Positions 23,920 through 35,829 are shown, counted from the stretch's first letter. The stretch: DNA of 64,000 bases from Paramoeba atlantica (GCA_977017575.1 CDRNVI010000045.1:248001-312000), one strand, 5' to 3'. The notes: generated by a model not told the origin, from the sequence alone. Program-made: numbers and translations.

Positions 23920-26900
23920 GTTTACGAGATGAAATTTAGGAGACTATATATTAGGAGCATGATTATATATTGGCTGCCCCAAAAGGGGTCTAAACTATTT
24001 TTCTAATCCAGCCCCGAAATGGGTCTAAACTATTTGATTGTTTCAACGTGTTGTTATTATGAGATTTCATTATGTGAATAATGTATTAGTAACATTCCTC
24101 CCTAAAACAACAAAAACGTTTCCATGGCCGGTATCTTAAATACCGTACGACGCACATTGTTTATGGCGCGACAGGACAGCCCAAACCCTCAAGATCCCAA
24201 TGAACCTGTCACACCTACTCTCAGACAAGGAAGAGAGCAACGACATACACTCAACCCGGAGCAAGTGGCGGCTTTGCTTCGTGGGGGAGACGGCGCGGAG
24301 GCCATGACCGAGGAGGGTAAGATGGAGTTCGCCGCTAAGGTTAAGTCCTTAGTGGCGCGGGGTTACCAGGTGTCGGTCGAAGCGGTATGGGGCCATGTCG
24401 GGGATACGCATCGTCAGACAGTAGTTGGAAATATGTCGATCAAAGACGATGGGTCTGGAGCATTGGAGGCCAAGTGGTCGGACGAGCCTGGTTTGGCATA
24501 TGATTTCCCCTACCCGGATATTAACTATTATTCTTTGGAAATCTCCAGCGTGCGTGCTGTGATGCCAGGGGGGCGGAAAACCGAGGACGGGCAACTGACA
24601 CCGCAAATCGTAACGGACCCGGCAAAGTTTACAACTTACGCACCTTTAACATGGGGGCCGTGGCTTGAGTCAGAAGACGAGCTTCGCGTCCGGGACCTCA
24701 TACGTGACCTCAGGTGTGCCCCAGAGTTTGGACTGTTGTTGCACCCTCCGCCCATTCGAGAGCGACTCTTTAAGATTGTCCAAGACTAGATTTATGCGGC
24801 CCGTATGTACCCTATGTGGCGTGAAGAGCATTTTTTGGGCATAGTCCAAACGGCCATAGAGGAGTTGCGCAACCATTACTGGGGCACTCAGGGAATTCCG
24901 ATTGAAAAATCTCCAGTTGAAACCCCACAAGGAAGACGAGACTAAGGATGCCTATACGAAGGCCGTGGCTGACGAGAAACTGCGACAACTCCGTACCGCA
25001 AAAGCGCCGGCGAAACCTGGTTTGCTCTGCTATAAATGCCACAGGCCAGGTCACATCCGCGCCTATTGCCCTACCCTAACTCAGGCACCACAACGCACCT
25101 TTCAAACGGGTTTTCGCTCGGGGGTGACGAGCGGCACCGTTGGTGCAAAGAGGGGCCAATAGGGAAGGCCCCCCACCCCTTATTTCGCTCGTGCCCTGCA
25201 GGAGGGCGACTCAACCAGGAAATTTCGCACGTGCCCAGCTGCCGAAGAGGCGGCGGGTGAACTCATCCAGCGGCTATTCGTTTTTATCCGCGACATACAT
25301 GCGGAGCGTTCCCTTGCCTGTGCGCCATGTCAGCCAAACCGCAACCTTCCGAACCAAAGAACCCCATTCCATCACCTCGGCGGCAAACGACGCATCGACG
25401 CGAGCGACGGCAACCGACGCATCGATCACGAAGAGTTCGGTCTGCAAGCAAAGAGAAGGCTAACATGCACGATGTTGCGATTACATCCCCGGAGCACGGT
25501 GGTAGAACCATTGTGTCGCGCGATTGCACCTATGTGGACAAACAACACATGGACGTCCAGAAGTCGTCTCTGGGACCGACTTACCCGCTTCTGCAACGAC
25601 GCAAACGTAGACATACGTAGAACCCGTCCAAGCAGTTGTATTTCTCGACCAGCTGAATCCGGCGCCCTCCACGGTTCTGTCGTATGCCAGAAGCCTCCAA
25701 TCCGTATTCAACCTCGCCAAAATCCCCACAGGCCCACTTCAGCTATACACGAAGGCTTTGCAGGCGAAAGGAGCGCTAGAACCCATAAGGCAGATGAATC
25801 CAGCCACACCATGGCTACTGAGCAAGCTTCGAGCCAAACTTACCTCAAAGGACTCAATCGCAGTACTGATATGCTGGAAGGCAGCTGCAAGATGGACAGA
25901 AGTTGCGGAACTAACGAAAGAACGGTTCATCAAAATCGACAGGAACGAAGTTATCATTTATTGGGGAAGAAACACCTAAACGACTCGACTGAACCCCTAC
26001 CGCATGTCGATGTGCACAACAATAATCGGTCAAGGGACACAGGAAATAGCAGAACATGTAAAGTGGATGACAACAGGTCAAAGATTCACCAGCACGACGG
26101 TAAGAGAAATGGACCAGATCATCCGGAAAGTATGGGGAACGAATTTCGACACTCATTCAATCAAACGAGGTGCGGTGACGCACCTGTTTCAGGAAATACC
26201 TCGAGGAAGGGTAACAATCGCAGACGTACAAAATCTCGCAAAGCATCAGAGCGTTACTTCCCTCTTACGGTACAATGCAAGCCTGGTAACAACCGCGAAG
26301 GCACTCGGTACACATCGAGCTTCGGTGCTCCTCCCACTCCAATAACACAGGCAGACGTGGACAAGTGACTGGACCAGATCCCGCACGTCAAGCGCTATAG
26401 CATCATCTGTGCTAGACGAACCTCACGCTTGGCGAAGCCTCACGATATGCATTACCCTCTGCATGTTAAAACCGAAATACCTAATATGGACTTAGACAAA
26501 ATCAAGTATTGGATGAGGAATGACGCACGATATCGTTTCGAGCAGGTGATCAGTAAAATGTTATGCACCCGGATCTCGCCTCAACCCGAACCACCAGTTA
26601 GAGGTAATCTCCATTGGAGCGATATTAAAGATCTGCTGGCAGCTAAAGTGATTGAACGAGTGCCTGACGAAATCTCCCGCAAAATTCCGACGATCCAATA
26701 CTTAGTTCCTTTTACTGTCCTGGAGGCTGACGAATCTGGTAAATTACGGCGTCGCTTTATATCTTGGACGCGAGATGACAATGAACGCCTGAAAAATTAT
26801 GAACCTGTTGTACCGCTTCTCCATCCGGCGAAGTACCTCCATCGAGTGAATATGGAGGTTGGCGTCAAAAGAGATCTCAAATGCGGGTTTTACCAAGTTC

Positions 26901-28575
26901 CTGTGCCGGAGAGGGCGCAAGCGAAGTTCAGGTTTCATGATGCATATGGAGATCTCTTCCAAATGACGGTGATGCCAATGGGGCATAGGTGTGCCCCAGA
27001 AGTTATGCATACCATAACTTCGGTGTTGGCAGGCGACCCTGGTGTATGCAAACCAGAGGCTATTTTTGCGAAGAGTGGGATCGATATTTATATCGACGGG
27101 GTTCGCTTCGCGGCGAGTAAAGATGAAGCCACTGAATAAGCCAAGCGTATTGATTTGCGATGTAAGGACGCTAATGGGATGTTCAAGGAAGCTGGCTCTC
27201 CCCCGGAGGTGGAATATGTGTTCAATGGGGTGAAGTACGATCACGCAGTTCACAAGGTCAGCCTGGGGCCACGTGTTCTGGCGAAGCTGCAGCGCGACAG
27301 ATTTTCTAAAATTACGTACGCCCAATTGGAGACGGCGGTGGGGCGTCTCCTATATGCCTCAGCTGTGCTCGGGTATGTTATTCCACGCTTTCATTTTACA
27401 CTCAAACTCGCGAGACGCCGCATTAACATGTTGAATCGAAATCTCCTTCTGGCGGATAAGGCCGTACCTCTTCCAAAACCGACGCGATGTATACTAGCCA
27501 GTTGGCGTGACGAGGTACTAACGAATGTTCCGATTGAACCGCCACCGCACCCGGATGTGGTACCCCATACGCATCGACTGTATACGGACGCATCTAGCAA
27601 GGGTTGGGGGGCGGTGCTTTACCTCGATGACGGGCAGGTACAGATTACGGGGGATTCCTGGCCTATTGACTTTAAATATGAAGTCAACCATGCAGAGGGT
27701 ATGGCCGTCACCAATGCACTCAAGGATTTTATACACCACTTTGACAAGGGGACATGCATCGACTTATACATCGACAATGCATCCTGTCAGGGCGCAATCA
27801 ATCGGCGAGTCGCTAATTCAGACAACATAGCGCGCGAATTAAAGAAAGTAAGACGCCATAATATCCAGGACGGGTGCTGGTCGGGTCGACAGAGTCTATG
27901 CTCACGCCTAGCTCGAAAGGGCTAGGTACCCCAAGTGAGGTAGTACACGGGTAGTGAATCTCCTCCACGTCGGCCAGCATCCTGTTTCGCGACCGTGTCG
28001 CTGTCGACACAGGCCCGCGCCTGCGCCCTCCCATATAACAAGGGAAGGGTTCACAAGTCAGGCCGTGGAGAGGTCGAAAGACCCGGTCCGGAACGCGCGA
28101 ATGGATTGGGCGTGGATTGCTTCCTTTTTTATTATTAGTATTATCAGAATCATAAATAATTTAGGACAGCTTGAATTGCTAGTTTTGGGCTAAAACATGT
28201 GAAATTGCTAATTTGATTGCTTGTTTTAAAATCATAAAAAAAAAAGAACTCAAAAAGCCCAAACCCTCAAGATCCCAATGAACCTGTCACACCTACTCTC
28301 AGACAAGGAAGAGAGCAACGACATACACTCAACCCGGAGCAAGTGGCGGCTTTGCTTCGTGGGGGAGACGGCGCGGAGGTCATGACCGAGGAGGCTAAGA
28401 TGGGTTGGTTCGCGACGTGGTGGGCATGACGCCCATTCGTAAGATACCTCAAGGGAATGTATTGCTAGGTTCAGAGCTCTATTTCAAATATTCTTTAAAG
28501 GATCTCGATTTCTACAAACAGTGTTTAATCTGGTACGACGGAGGAAAGCAGTGACTGTGATATTAGTTTGTCTTT
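23920..28575 (+). mobile_element. YR retrotransposon YR-3, fossil
   Basis: Starts with an A repeat (GAGTTTACGAGATGAAATTT). Then gag (from the ATG at 24124, with a barrel-like segment QVSVEAVWGHVGD and a zinc knuckle CYKCHRPGHIRAYC near 25030), tyrosine recombinase (about 25560-26345: ICWKAAARWTE, HSIKRGAV, LLRYNAS), RT (26429-27139: VKRDLKCGFYQV, MPMGHRCAPEVMHT, IYIDGVRFAAS) and RNase H (27155-27870). At 28256-28407 about 152 bp of gag (from 24181) is repeated almost identically. Broken, with several breaks. 27926-28255 has no gene. 28408-28555 has an open frame I do not recognise. The right edge is approximate. It interrupts the RNase H of LINE1. Confidence 0.75.
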
Positions 28576-29271
28576 ACATGTTGTTATTCTTTCTTTTATG
28601 ACGGGGAATAGGATCCGTGAATTTCAATTCACAATGGAATTTAATGGGGATGTTGTGTTGCATAATGATTCTCATAACCTCTGGGAATTTTTCCATATAC
28701 ATAGGCATCAAAATCGCTTAGTTGGATTTCAGAAATTTGAGAATTCGGAACTGCTGAGACAGATTAGCCAGGCTTGTCATAAAATTGAGACTGATGCTAG
28801 AAATGTGTACTGTATTAAAGTTCGAGCTCACGAAGGAAACCCATATAATGAGAGTGCTGATTTGGTGGCAAAAAAGGCAATTGATACAGTTGATATTGGT
28901 TCATCATTTACTTATCGAGAACCCAAGGCGGTATCGAACGGTAAAAGAAAAGTTCCGAATTGTCCGGACAGAACGGTGCAAATACAGGAGAAAGTTTTAA
29001 AATCGAATAGTATTTCTAGAAAATCACCCAAAACACCTATGAAAAAAGTCGTAATTACGGAACAAAAAAGGTCCAGAGAAAAGGAAGCTGAGCTGTGAAA
29101 CATTAAGGAACCTAAACTCAAGAAACTAAACAAGGCCTCTGAAGATAATTCACGTTCTGATAAGAAAATTATTTCAAAGGTTAAACTGCCACGGCATCCA
29201 CAAATTAAACGAAAAGCCAACGAAGGCAAAAGCCAATCGCAGGCAGATGAGGAAGATAAATTGTCGAACTA
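28568..29271 (+). pseudogene. LINE1: RNase H C-terminus and basic tail
   Basis: Continues the RNase H broken off at 23919: VVLHNDSHNLWEFF (third Asp), then KVRAHEGNPYNESADLVAKKA (final His/Asp block). A Lys-rich tail follows (KRKVPNC, KKVVITEQKRSREKEAEL). A TGA at 29095-29097 interrupts the tail, after which the same frame stays open to a TAA near 29271 and remains Lys-rich. A C-terminal RNase H is known in several APE LINE clades. Confidence 0.7.
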
Positions 29272-29656
29272 ACAGAATTTCTCGGTTGTTGCAACGAGGG
29301 GTGGACAAGATTGATGAAACAGTATTATTATTTATTTATATTTCAATCTAAAAGGTGTGAAACGAATCGACCTAGGTTTCCTGCTTATATGCGTTAATTT
29401 ATTATATTTGTTAGTCTGTTTGTATTTGTATTTCATTTGTTGTCAAATTTGGAGGGAGGGGCATTGTTTGTAGAATTAGTTGAGTTTGTAGGTGCAAAGT
29501 TCACCGACGCATGCTAGGAAACGTGCTGCGTAGCCATTTTGATGGATTTACGGTACTTAAACAGGGCAAGTAGCCCTGCACTTAATTGGAAACGGGGGGC
29601 CAACTAGAGAGTGAAAGAGTACAAAGGCCTCAACTGATATATCAGTGTTGTTGTTG
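29272..29656 (+). other. LINE1 3' UTR with (TGT)n tail
   Basis: No ORF. A/T-rich at first, then a more structured end (CAGGGC...GCCCTG). It closes with GGGGCCAACTAG, AGTACAAAGGCCTCAA and a tail of about six TGT/TTG units at 29643-29656. Directly after the tail an RLE LINE frame starts (RPFQRFF). The sequence before the tail resembles the 3' ends of the SINE-like HP elements. The tail marks the 3' end of LINE1 and fixes its orientation. Confidence 0.6.
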
Positions 29657-31753
29657 TTGTTACGACCATTCCAACGATTCTTTGTAACTGAATATTCCGA
29701 GCCGACAGAGCTACTGTTCTTTGGCAAAGGTGGGAGTTTATCAGGCTCGATCTTAAGCTCTGCAGGCGTTCGTCAGGGTTCCCCTTTAGCAACACTCTAC
29801 TTCTGTGCGTTTCTGCAACCACTTCTCGAGAACATTGCTGCGGAATTCCCGAAGATTGAAGTCCATGCATTCATGGGGGCTCCATGAAACTTATAAGTAA
29901 CAAACAAATATAAGTAAATACCTATGACTAATATAATCACACTTCCAAATCGTCCCAAAATCAAAGAACACATAATACGATATATAGATAGAATTCACAT
30001 GCACAAACATAGTTCAAAAGAAAGCCTGCATAAAACAAATAATCATGTGTCACGTTGTTAACGGGATTCCCCCCCACCGGAACCCTCGGCCAACCTAACA
30101 AACAAAATAACAACCTAACAAGGATATATAAGATAATAGTAAATACCCATCCCATGTAAAATTCTGAATACAAATCATAATTCGAAGAAACTATGTGCCC
30201 CGAAGAGCCAGCAGGCAAATACATAACAGCCCCTCGGCTAAATTTCAAAACGTGGACTATTAGACATAAACTTGGTAGGGGCAGACGGCGCAGAACTCGA
30301 AAACGCATTTCTACGACTAAAGGAGCTCTTACAGGAGAAACAAATTCAAATGTCAATGCAAAAATGTGTTTGGTTCGGGGGGTCGTCAGGAATTACAATC
30401 CCAGACAGTCTACGAAGTATAGGTGTTGGTTCCGCTCCCGAAGTCACGAAAATCTTAGGAGCGTTCATCGGCGATGATGAAACGATAAGCAACAAACTGA
30501 TGAATAAACTTCAAAAACACGGCAACATTTTTCGGCGATTAAAGCGGATGAGAGCGAGCAACATTTCCCTCGCCGTGATATCCAAATGTGTCAATGTCAG
30601 GCAGCAGTACTTCATGAGAGTACACCATCCATCCACAACGGAAGCCTCTGCCCAAGAATTTGATCGGAATATTGAGGATGTGCTAAGCACTTGGTTCGGA
30701 ACGCTCAGTTCTGATCAAATCGACATTGCAAGACTCCCGATTAAGAAAGGGGGCTTAGGTCTAACAGCTTGTCACGCGACGCGCAAGGAGGCGTACAATG
30801 GCTCTAGATATTTGGTTTTCGAGCGCACAAAATCCAATTCTGCTCAGACCATTTCATCTGACAGCGAACGTACGGCCCCAATCCCACCAGACGACGAAAG
30901 CACAACGACCGCAATGTTACATCAAGGCAAATTTGAAAAATTAATCAAGCATCCTGAAATCGGACCAATATTCAAAGCGACGTCATTTAAAGGAAACTCA
31001 GATTGGCTCACGTCCAATGCTCGATATGTCTCTGCCTCGCACTACGAACTATCCATCATTGCAAGACTCGGAGTGGCGCACCCCAAATTGCCTAAGAATC
31101 TTCAATGCCCTGGCTGCCAATTGATATTCGATTCCAAGGACATAATAACTCACATCCCAGGTTGTGTGCGATGCACGGGCTTAAATGCTTCCTCCAAGCA
31201 TAATGCAATGGTACGGTTTCTCTATGATCTTTGCATTAAGGCTGGAATTCCTTGTGAAAAGGAACCTCGATCAGTGAGCACATACACCTGCCTAACCTGT
31301 AAAAGCGTTTTCGATTTTCCCAGCCAGCAATGGCATCATAAGATATGCGGCGGCAAAAATCTGCATCGTTCAGGGCCGGACTTAGTTATTTACTGGAACA
31401 CGGGGCCAATTTTCTATGACTTAACCATAATTCATGAACTCGCTGCCTCGAACCACATGCAGAAAATTCCGACTCTCATACGAAATGCTATTCAACGGAA
31501 AAATGAAGCGTATGTGCAATCCGGCATGTTCCCACATGAAAGTTTCAAATGTCTCCCCGTGCTGTCAGGAGGAGCGCTGCATGAGAACACTCGGAACTTA
31601 ATCCGAGCGCTTGCAGACGCTTCGCAGATGGAGCGCCAGGTGGCAGAGCAGTCGTTCAAGCTGAAGCTACAGGATATCAATGGAGCACAGGTGCTGAGCC
31701 ATTTGCGTCAATACTTGCAGAATGACGTCTTGGATCGAAAAATCAGTCTATAG
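29657..31753 (+). pseudogene. RLE-type LINE, right half (RT motif B to endonuclease)
   Basis: Probable continuation of the copy cut off at 2302. RT motif B is SSAGVRQGSPLATLYFCAF. The frame is split at the YxDD position by a solo YR repeat (29876-30263) and resumes with DINLVGADG. Then come the RT connection (LGAFIGDDETISNKL, FRRLKRM), a first CCHC cluster (CPGC, HIPGCVRC), a second CX2C...HX4C cluster, and a PD-(D/E)XK-type endonuclease (SGPDLVIYWNTGPIFYDLTIIHE). It ends with the usual tail CLPVLSGGALH and a TAG at 31751-31753. From 30272 to the end the frame is open for 493 codons. Confidence 0.85.
29876..30263 (-). mobile_element. Solo YR terminal repeat (A-B), fossil
   Basis: About 390 bp with no ORF. 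Read on the minus strand it starts CTAATAGTCCACGTTTTGAAATTTAG, an A-repeat start (given here as positions 30263 downward), holds CTTCGGGGCACATA, and then a G-rich A/B boundary (GGTTGGCCGAGGGTTCCGG). The inner part matches 42690-42822 in the other orientation. It looks like an A-B unit left by recombination, comparable to a solo LTR. Confidence 0.6.
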
Positions 31754-31981
31754 GCCCTGGGTTATTTTGAAGCAATTTATCTCAATTTATCATAATTTTA
31801 ATTCAAGCTTACGAAGTCGCGTAAGCTTCCAAAATATATTCTGTCCCCACAATAAGTGGGGGTAGCGCCGAACATCAAAAAAAAAAGAAAGAAAAAAGGT
31901 TCGTCTACTGGGTAAAAAAATAGAGGCAATGCCGCGTTTCATACTTCTCCCCCCTTATTCACAACAAGCAACAAGGTACAA
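31754..31981 (+). other. RLE LINE 3' UTR with two hairpins
   Basis: No ORF. AAGCTTACG/CGTAAGCTT (31805-31828, 6-nt loop) and CCCCAC/GTGGGG (31845-31861, 5-nt loop) form perfect hairpins soon after the LINE stop codon. An A-run follows. RLE LINEs such as R2 use 3' UTR structure to bind their own RT, so these may be recognition structures. On the minus strand 31970-31981 reads TGTACCTTGTTG, identical to the SL 3' end over 12 nt. Confidence 0.45.
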
Positions 31982-32113
31982 GGAGCTTTGAACTGCTACA
32001 AGGAGCTTTGAAGGAAGTCGCGGATGCGTATCCAGAAGTCACCTTACGAGCTTATCAGGATGACGTCACAATGAGTTCCAAAAATGAAGCCTCTCTAGAA
32101 GTAGCTTTCAAAC
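31982..32113 (+). pseudogene. RLE-type LINE, RT motif C fragment
   Basis: A short frame KEVADAYPEVTLRAYQDDVTM, then SSKNEASLEVAFKH, matches the RT of the 1149-codon LINE (YPDVTIRAYQDDVTLSSKN). YQDD is the RT active site. It is truncated on both sides, on the right by a solo YR repeat at 32114. Confidence 0.75.
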
Positions 32114-32511
32114 ATAGGACTCTAGGAAGTGTAATTTGGCCAGTGTCTGGTGACATAAAACTTTCAAAGTTGTATTGTTATTATTTTACTAGTTCATATT
32201 CTGTTTGTTGGTAGATCTGTATTACGATTCTTTTAACATTGAGAAGAAAAAGTGACCCACCCACCTCCCCGCACCGCGCGGGCGAGCCCCATCGTAAGTA
32301 ACAAGCAAGTAGAAAACGAGCAAGTACATAACTCAAGGTATTTTAACAACGGAGTCAGATAGAAAAGAAGTACTATTTTGAACGAGGCGCAGTGAAGGAG
32401 ACGAGCAAAAAGCATTTGATTCTAGAACAAGATTAGTAAATACTTCTACATGTGAAACAATGTGATGAAGACGAGCAATGCAAACCTTCCCCTTGATGCA
32501 AAGGCCAAATT
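32114..32511 (+). mobile_element. Solo YR terminal repeat (A-B) of the YR-C type, fossil
   Basis: Starts ATAGGACTCTAGGAAGTGTA, like the A repeat of YR-C (ATAAAACTCTTGGAAATGTA). It contains the boundary CCACCCACCTCCCCG...CGCGGGCGAGCCCC and ends AAAGGCCAAATT, like the outer B end of YR-C. No ORF. It separates two RLE LINE fragments of opposite orientation. Confidence 0.65.
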
Positions 32512-34022
32512 ATGAGTGACACGTTGTTCGATCCCATCCTCTTCAATCGGTCAAAACTGATTTCATGCTTCGATACTTGTCCCGCTAAAAGTTCTTTCAC
32601 CATCTTCCCACAACCGATTTGGGCCCCCAAAATCTTCTTAGTATCTTTCGCATTGACGACCCCCGCCTCATGCAGGCATGATGGTATTGTTAGCTGATTT
32701 TTCCCTCCAAACCAAACTCACTTTTTGGACGCAAGTTCAATTGATTGGGTAGCCATGATTTCTTGGAGTCTCAAAAAAAAAGCCTTCTCAATTTGTTCCG
32801 GATGTGGTGAAGCCGTCGTGATGTCATCAATGTAGGCGTGAAACTCCACTTCCGGGAATTCCTCGTTTAGGGTTTCCAAGATCGGTTGCATGAATACACA
32901 GAAGTACAAAGATGCGAGAGGAGATCCCTGACGGAGTCCCGACGAGCTGGGGACGATTCCCACCAACTTTCCCTCAGAGCCGTAGTACAAGAGCTCAGAC
33001 GCCCCCGCATATTCAACCTCAAAGAACCGCTGGAAAGGACGAAGGGCGCTGAAAGCGAAAACGTGTCGGGCGATTTCTTTCCTGCAGGGCGTGTTGAAAA
33101 AATTTTTGAAATCTACCGATAGGATCGAGTATCCCTTGTCGTACCTGTCACGCAGTTTATGCACTATTCTTTCGCAACCGGCTCGGGAGAGAACTCCTTG
33201 TTGCATTGGCGTGAACATAGGGGCGAGGGTGTTTTCGTATCGTTGCATTAACACAATTCCCGCCAGTTTATTCACCGGACGGACCCCGCCATTTTCCTTG
33301 GGGATGGCAACCAACCGCGCCCGGTTCAAACGAAAGATGACTTCTTTGGCAAGGAAGCCGTTCAGAAGATCACACAACATGTGACACAAATTCAAACAAC
33401 AAACCTCGTCGTCTAACATGAGTCTTACAATGCTGTCGGTCATTCCGGTTGGCACCGGACTTACACCTTTCGCCAGGCGTTTTCCCGCACACCTTAATTC
33501 TTCCGGTGATATACCGGCGAGAACTGGGGCGTCCTCAGGGGCTGTGAAGTCGCAAGGCCGTTGGGGGTGTAGCTGTGCAAGTTTGTCCAATATCTCCTCA
33601 TCCGTCAGATCCAATGAAGTGAAGTTTTGGCCCATGACTCTGGCGCCCTTCGTCGCACAGCCTTCCAATACCAGCCGTGTCGCTTTCTTTATTGCTCGGA
33701 CATCCTGAGCCTTTGCTTCGTCCCGCTCATGGACTTCGGCCTGCTGTCGGAACGGTCGTTTTCTCTTGCTTCCCTTGTCCGCTCGTCTTATTGTGGATAG
33801 AGAAAGCTTCATCGCTGAAAGTAGGCGATGCCAAATTCGATTGCGCTGCGGATGCTCGGAGCTAATGTAATCGTGTACTATATCGCGCAGTGTGGCCAAA
33901 ACGCATGGAATAAAATCGGGGCTCACTGATCGCATTGTCGGAATCGGCAGGTGATCAACTCCTTCCGCGGAGTATGTGCGTTCTGGGATTTGATTGTTTT
34001 CCATGAAGGCGTCGCGTAGCAC
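32512..34022 (-). pseudogene. RLE-type LINE, linker and RT, inverted
   Basis: On the minus strand from 34022: VDHLPIPTMRSVSPDFIP, the linker (VRAIKKATRLVLEGC), LNRARLVAIPKENGG, motif A (ILSVDFKNFFNTP), motif B (SSGLRQGSPLASLYFCVF), motif C (FHAYIDDITTA). The 434-codon frame ends at a TGA (32718-32720) where relatives have Cys (KKCVWF). The same frame continues beyond it (VWFGGKN, then LGAQIGCGKMVKELL and FDRLKRMGSNNVSLI) to 32512. Compared with the intact copy, about 7 residues are missing after GGVRPV. The endonuclease half is absent. Confidence 0.85.
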
Positions 34023-34213
34023 GATATCATCAATTGGCGGAGGTGCTTGATGCTTAAAAGTTCGTTAGAACGTTCTAACGAATAGGACGGCATTGCTTCA
34101 TATTCCGGATGTCACGATGTCACGATATCATCAATTGGCGGAGGTGCTTGATGCTTAAAAGTTCGTTAGAACGTTCTAACGAATAGGACGGCATTGCTTC
34201 ATATTCCGGATGT
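34021..34213. repeat. Tandem duplication with a 22-bp palindrome
   Basis: About 92 bp occurs twice at an offset of 101 bp (34021-34112 and 34122-34213). Each copy holds a perfect palindrome, TTCGTTAGAAC followed by its reverse complement (34061-34082 and 34162-34183). The second copy runs into RLE LINE coding sequence. The block is the junction between two LINE fragments pointing away from each other. Confidence 0.8.
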
Positions 34214-34801
34214 GTACAATGCACAGGCCTTAACGCGACCACGAAGCACAATGCGTTGGTAAAGTACTTGTTCGAACTAAGCAGCAAAGCCGGCATTCCA
34301 TGCGAGAGGGAGCCAAGGGCATTTAGCACTTGGAAATGTGGAAGATGCAGTCAGAAAGTAGACCCAGAGAGCAGAGCCCTACACGGAAAGTTATGTCCCG
34401 GTCGACAGCTCTACCGTTCTGGGCCGGACCTTGTCGTGTACTGGAACACGGGGGAGATTTTCTACGATCTTTCCGTGGTACACGAGTTAGCGGCTAGCAA
34501 TCAACAGAAATCTTGCACAACACTGTGAAGGACGTGATTAAGCGCAAGAACGAGACCTACGTTGCTTCCGGAATGATACCCGAATCGGCTTTTCAATGTC
34601 TCCCGGTTCTCTCGTGCGACTCCTTGCACCAAAGCACGAGATTTCTCTTGCATGCGTTGGCCGATGCTGCGAGGCTAGACCGAATTAGGGTGGAACGAAA
34701 TGGACTTTAAGTTGTTATTGCAGGATTTAAATGGAAGCGAAATATACGCTCAGTTGCGCCAATATTTGGCCGATCGTGACACTCAAGTCATTAGTCTCTA
34801 G
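34180..34801 (+). pseudogene. RLE-type LINE, zinc finger and endonuclease end
   Basis: Begins in the first zinc cluster (SGCVQCTGLNATTKHNALVKYL), then the second CX2C cluster (WKCGRCSQ, HGKLC), the nuclease motif SGPDLVVYWNTGEIFYDLSVVHE and the C-terminal tail (CLPVLSCDSLH, LADAARLD, LRQYL). A frameshift lies near 34512 and another near 34690. The final frame ends at a TAG, 34799-34801. The RT is missing. Confidence 0.8.
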
Positions 34802-34830
34802 AATCTAGTGAAATTTATATCATAGACATG

Positions 34831-34906
34831 TAGTAGTAGTAGTAGTAGTATATTTCAGAGCCGTTTGTCTCCGAAGAGATATGGCTCCCTAGTTCCAGCC
34901 TAGGTG
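34831..34906 (-). mobile_element. SINE-like HP element, 3' end only (HP3)
   Basis: On the minus strand: GGAACTAGGGAGCCATATCT, then CTTCGGAGACAAACGGCTC and a tail of about six TAC/ACT units. The block CTTCGGAGACAAA is shared with the 3' end of HP1 (41620-41669) and nearly with HP2 (TTCGGAGTCAAAAGGCCC). It also holds AACTAGGG, the conserved 3' flank of the HP hairpins. A 5'-truncated copy. Its left limit is uncertain. Confidence 0.55.
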
Positions 34907-35789
34907 CGCTGTGCGGATGTTGATGCTCGAAGCATCTGTGCAAAAACAAAGAAAAAGATAAAAAGAAAAATTCCGAAAGATATATATATATATTTAGAAC
35001 GCTTCCGTTTTCGGAAAACTACTAACTCATCGTCTATTCCCATGGCCGAAGGTCAGCCACCCTCTCCAAGAGATGTGATCCAGCAGTTGGGGGATAATAC
35101 CAGAATGATGCAGCGTATGGAGGAACTCATGGCGTCAACGAAGATTGATCAAGAGCGCATCGGTATGCTGGAAGCTACGGTGGAGCGGCAATCCGCGCAA
35201 ATTCGGGAAGCTCTGGGGATGGCAGCAAAGGGTGTGTCGGCGCCGGGCGGGTATGATCCTGCGGCCCATGACCTCCCCCACGAAAAGCTTTTCCGCCCAA
35301 AAGAATGGGAATACCGACATTTCTGCAGTGATCTATACCGGGACAATTTATTTGGACGATTGGAGCATGAAATTCGTAAACAATTTGGAAACTCAAAAGA
35401 TCCTGGTGCGGTTGCGGGGGATGAAATAAGTTTGAGAGAAAGCCTCGACACGATCTCGAAACACCTCCAAGATTGCGGGTTGCACGCGCGAGCAGGAAGT
35501 CCGTTTTCGATGGTTTCAGTGGAGCCCGCGTTTGAGAATTTGCACTATCTTCGTTACAAACATAAGTTTGGTCGAGAATACGGCCGCTATTGGAAAGAAA
35601 CTGCGCGGAGCGCCCCGATGGACGATCAATATACCCAGGCGCACGAGGCGACCATGTCGTATTACCAAAATATGTCAATCGCGCAAGGAGCCGCTATGAA
35701 CGCAAAAAACGGAGGAGGGAGCGGGTACGGAGAGCGTTTTCGAGGACCTTTCCGAGGCATAGGGCGCGCCCGGCGTCCTATGTCCTACT

Positions 35790-35829
35790 CACCCGGCGTC
35801 GCACAACAAGACGCTACATACCTAGGGTG
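35790..35829. other. HP hairpin H1
   Basis: Outer stem CACCC (35790-35794) with GGGTG (35825-35829). Inner stem GCGTC (35796-35800) with GACGC (35810-35814). Loop GCACAACAA. The 3' side of the internal loop is TACATACCTA. It follows the family plan CCC-G-[5-bp stem]-loop ending AACAA-[stem]-TAAANAACTA-GGG. Confidence 0.75.

Noticed and set aside
28027-28050. Eighth HP hairpin
   Set aside because: ATATAACAAGGG resembles the loop, but the stems pair poorly and the TAAANAACTAGGG flank is absent.
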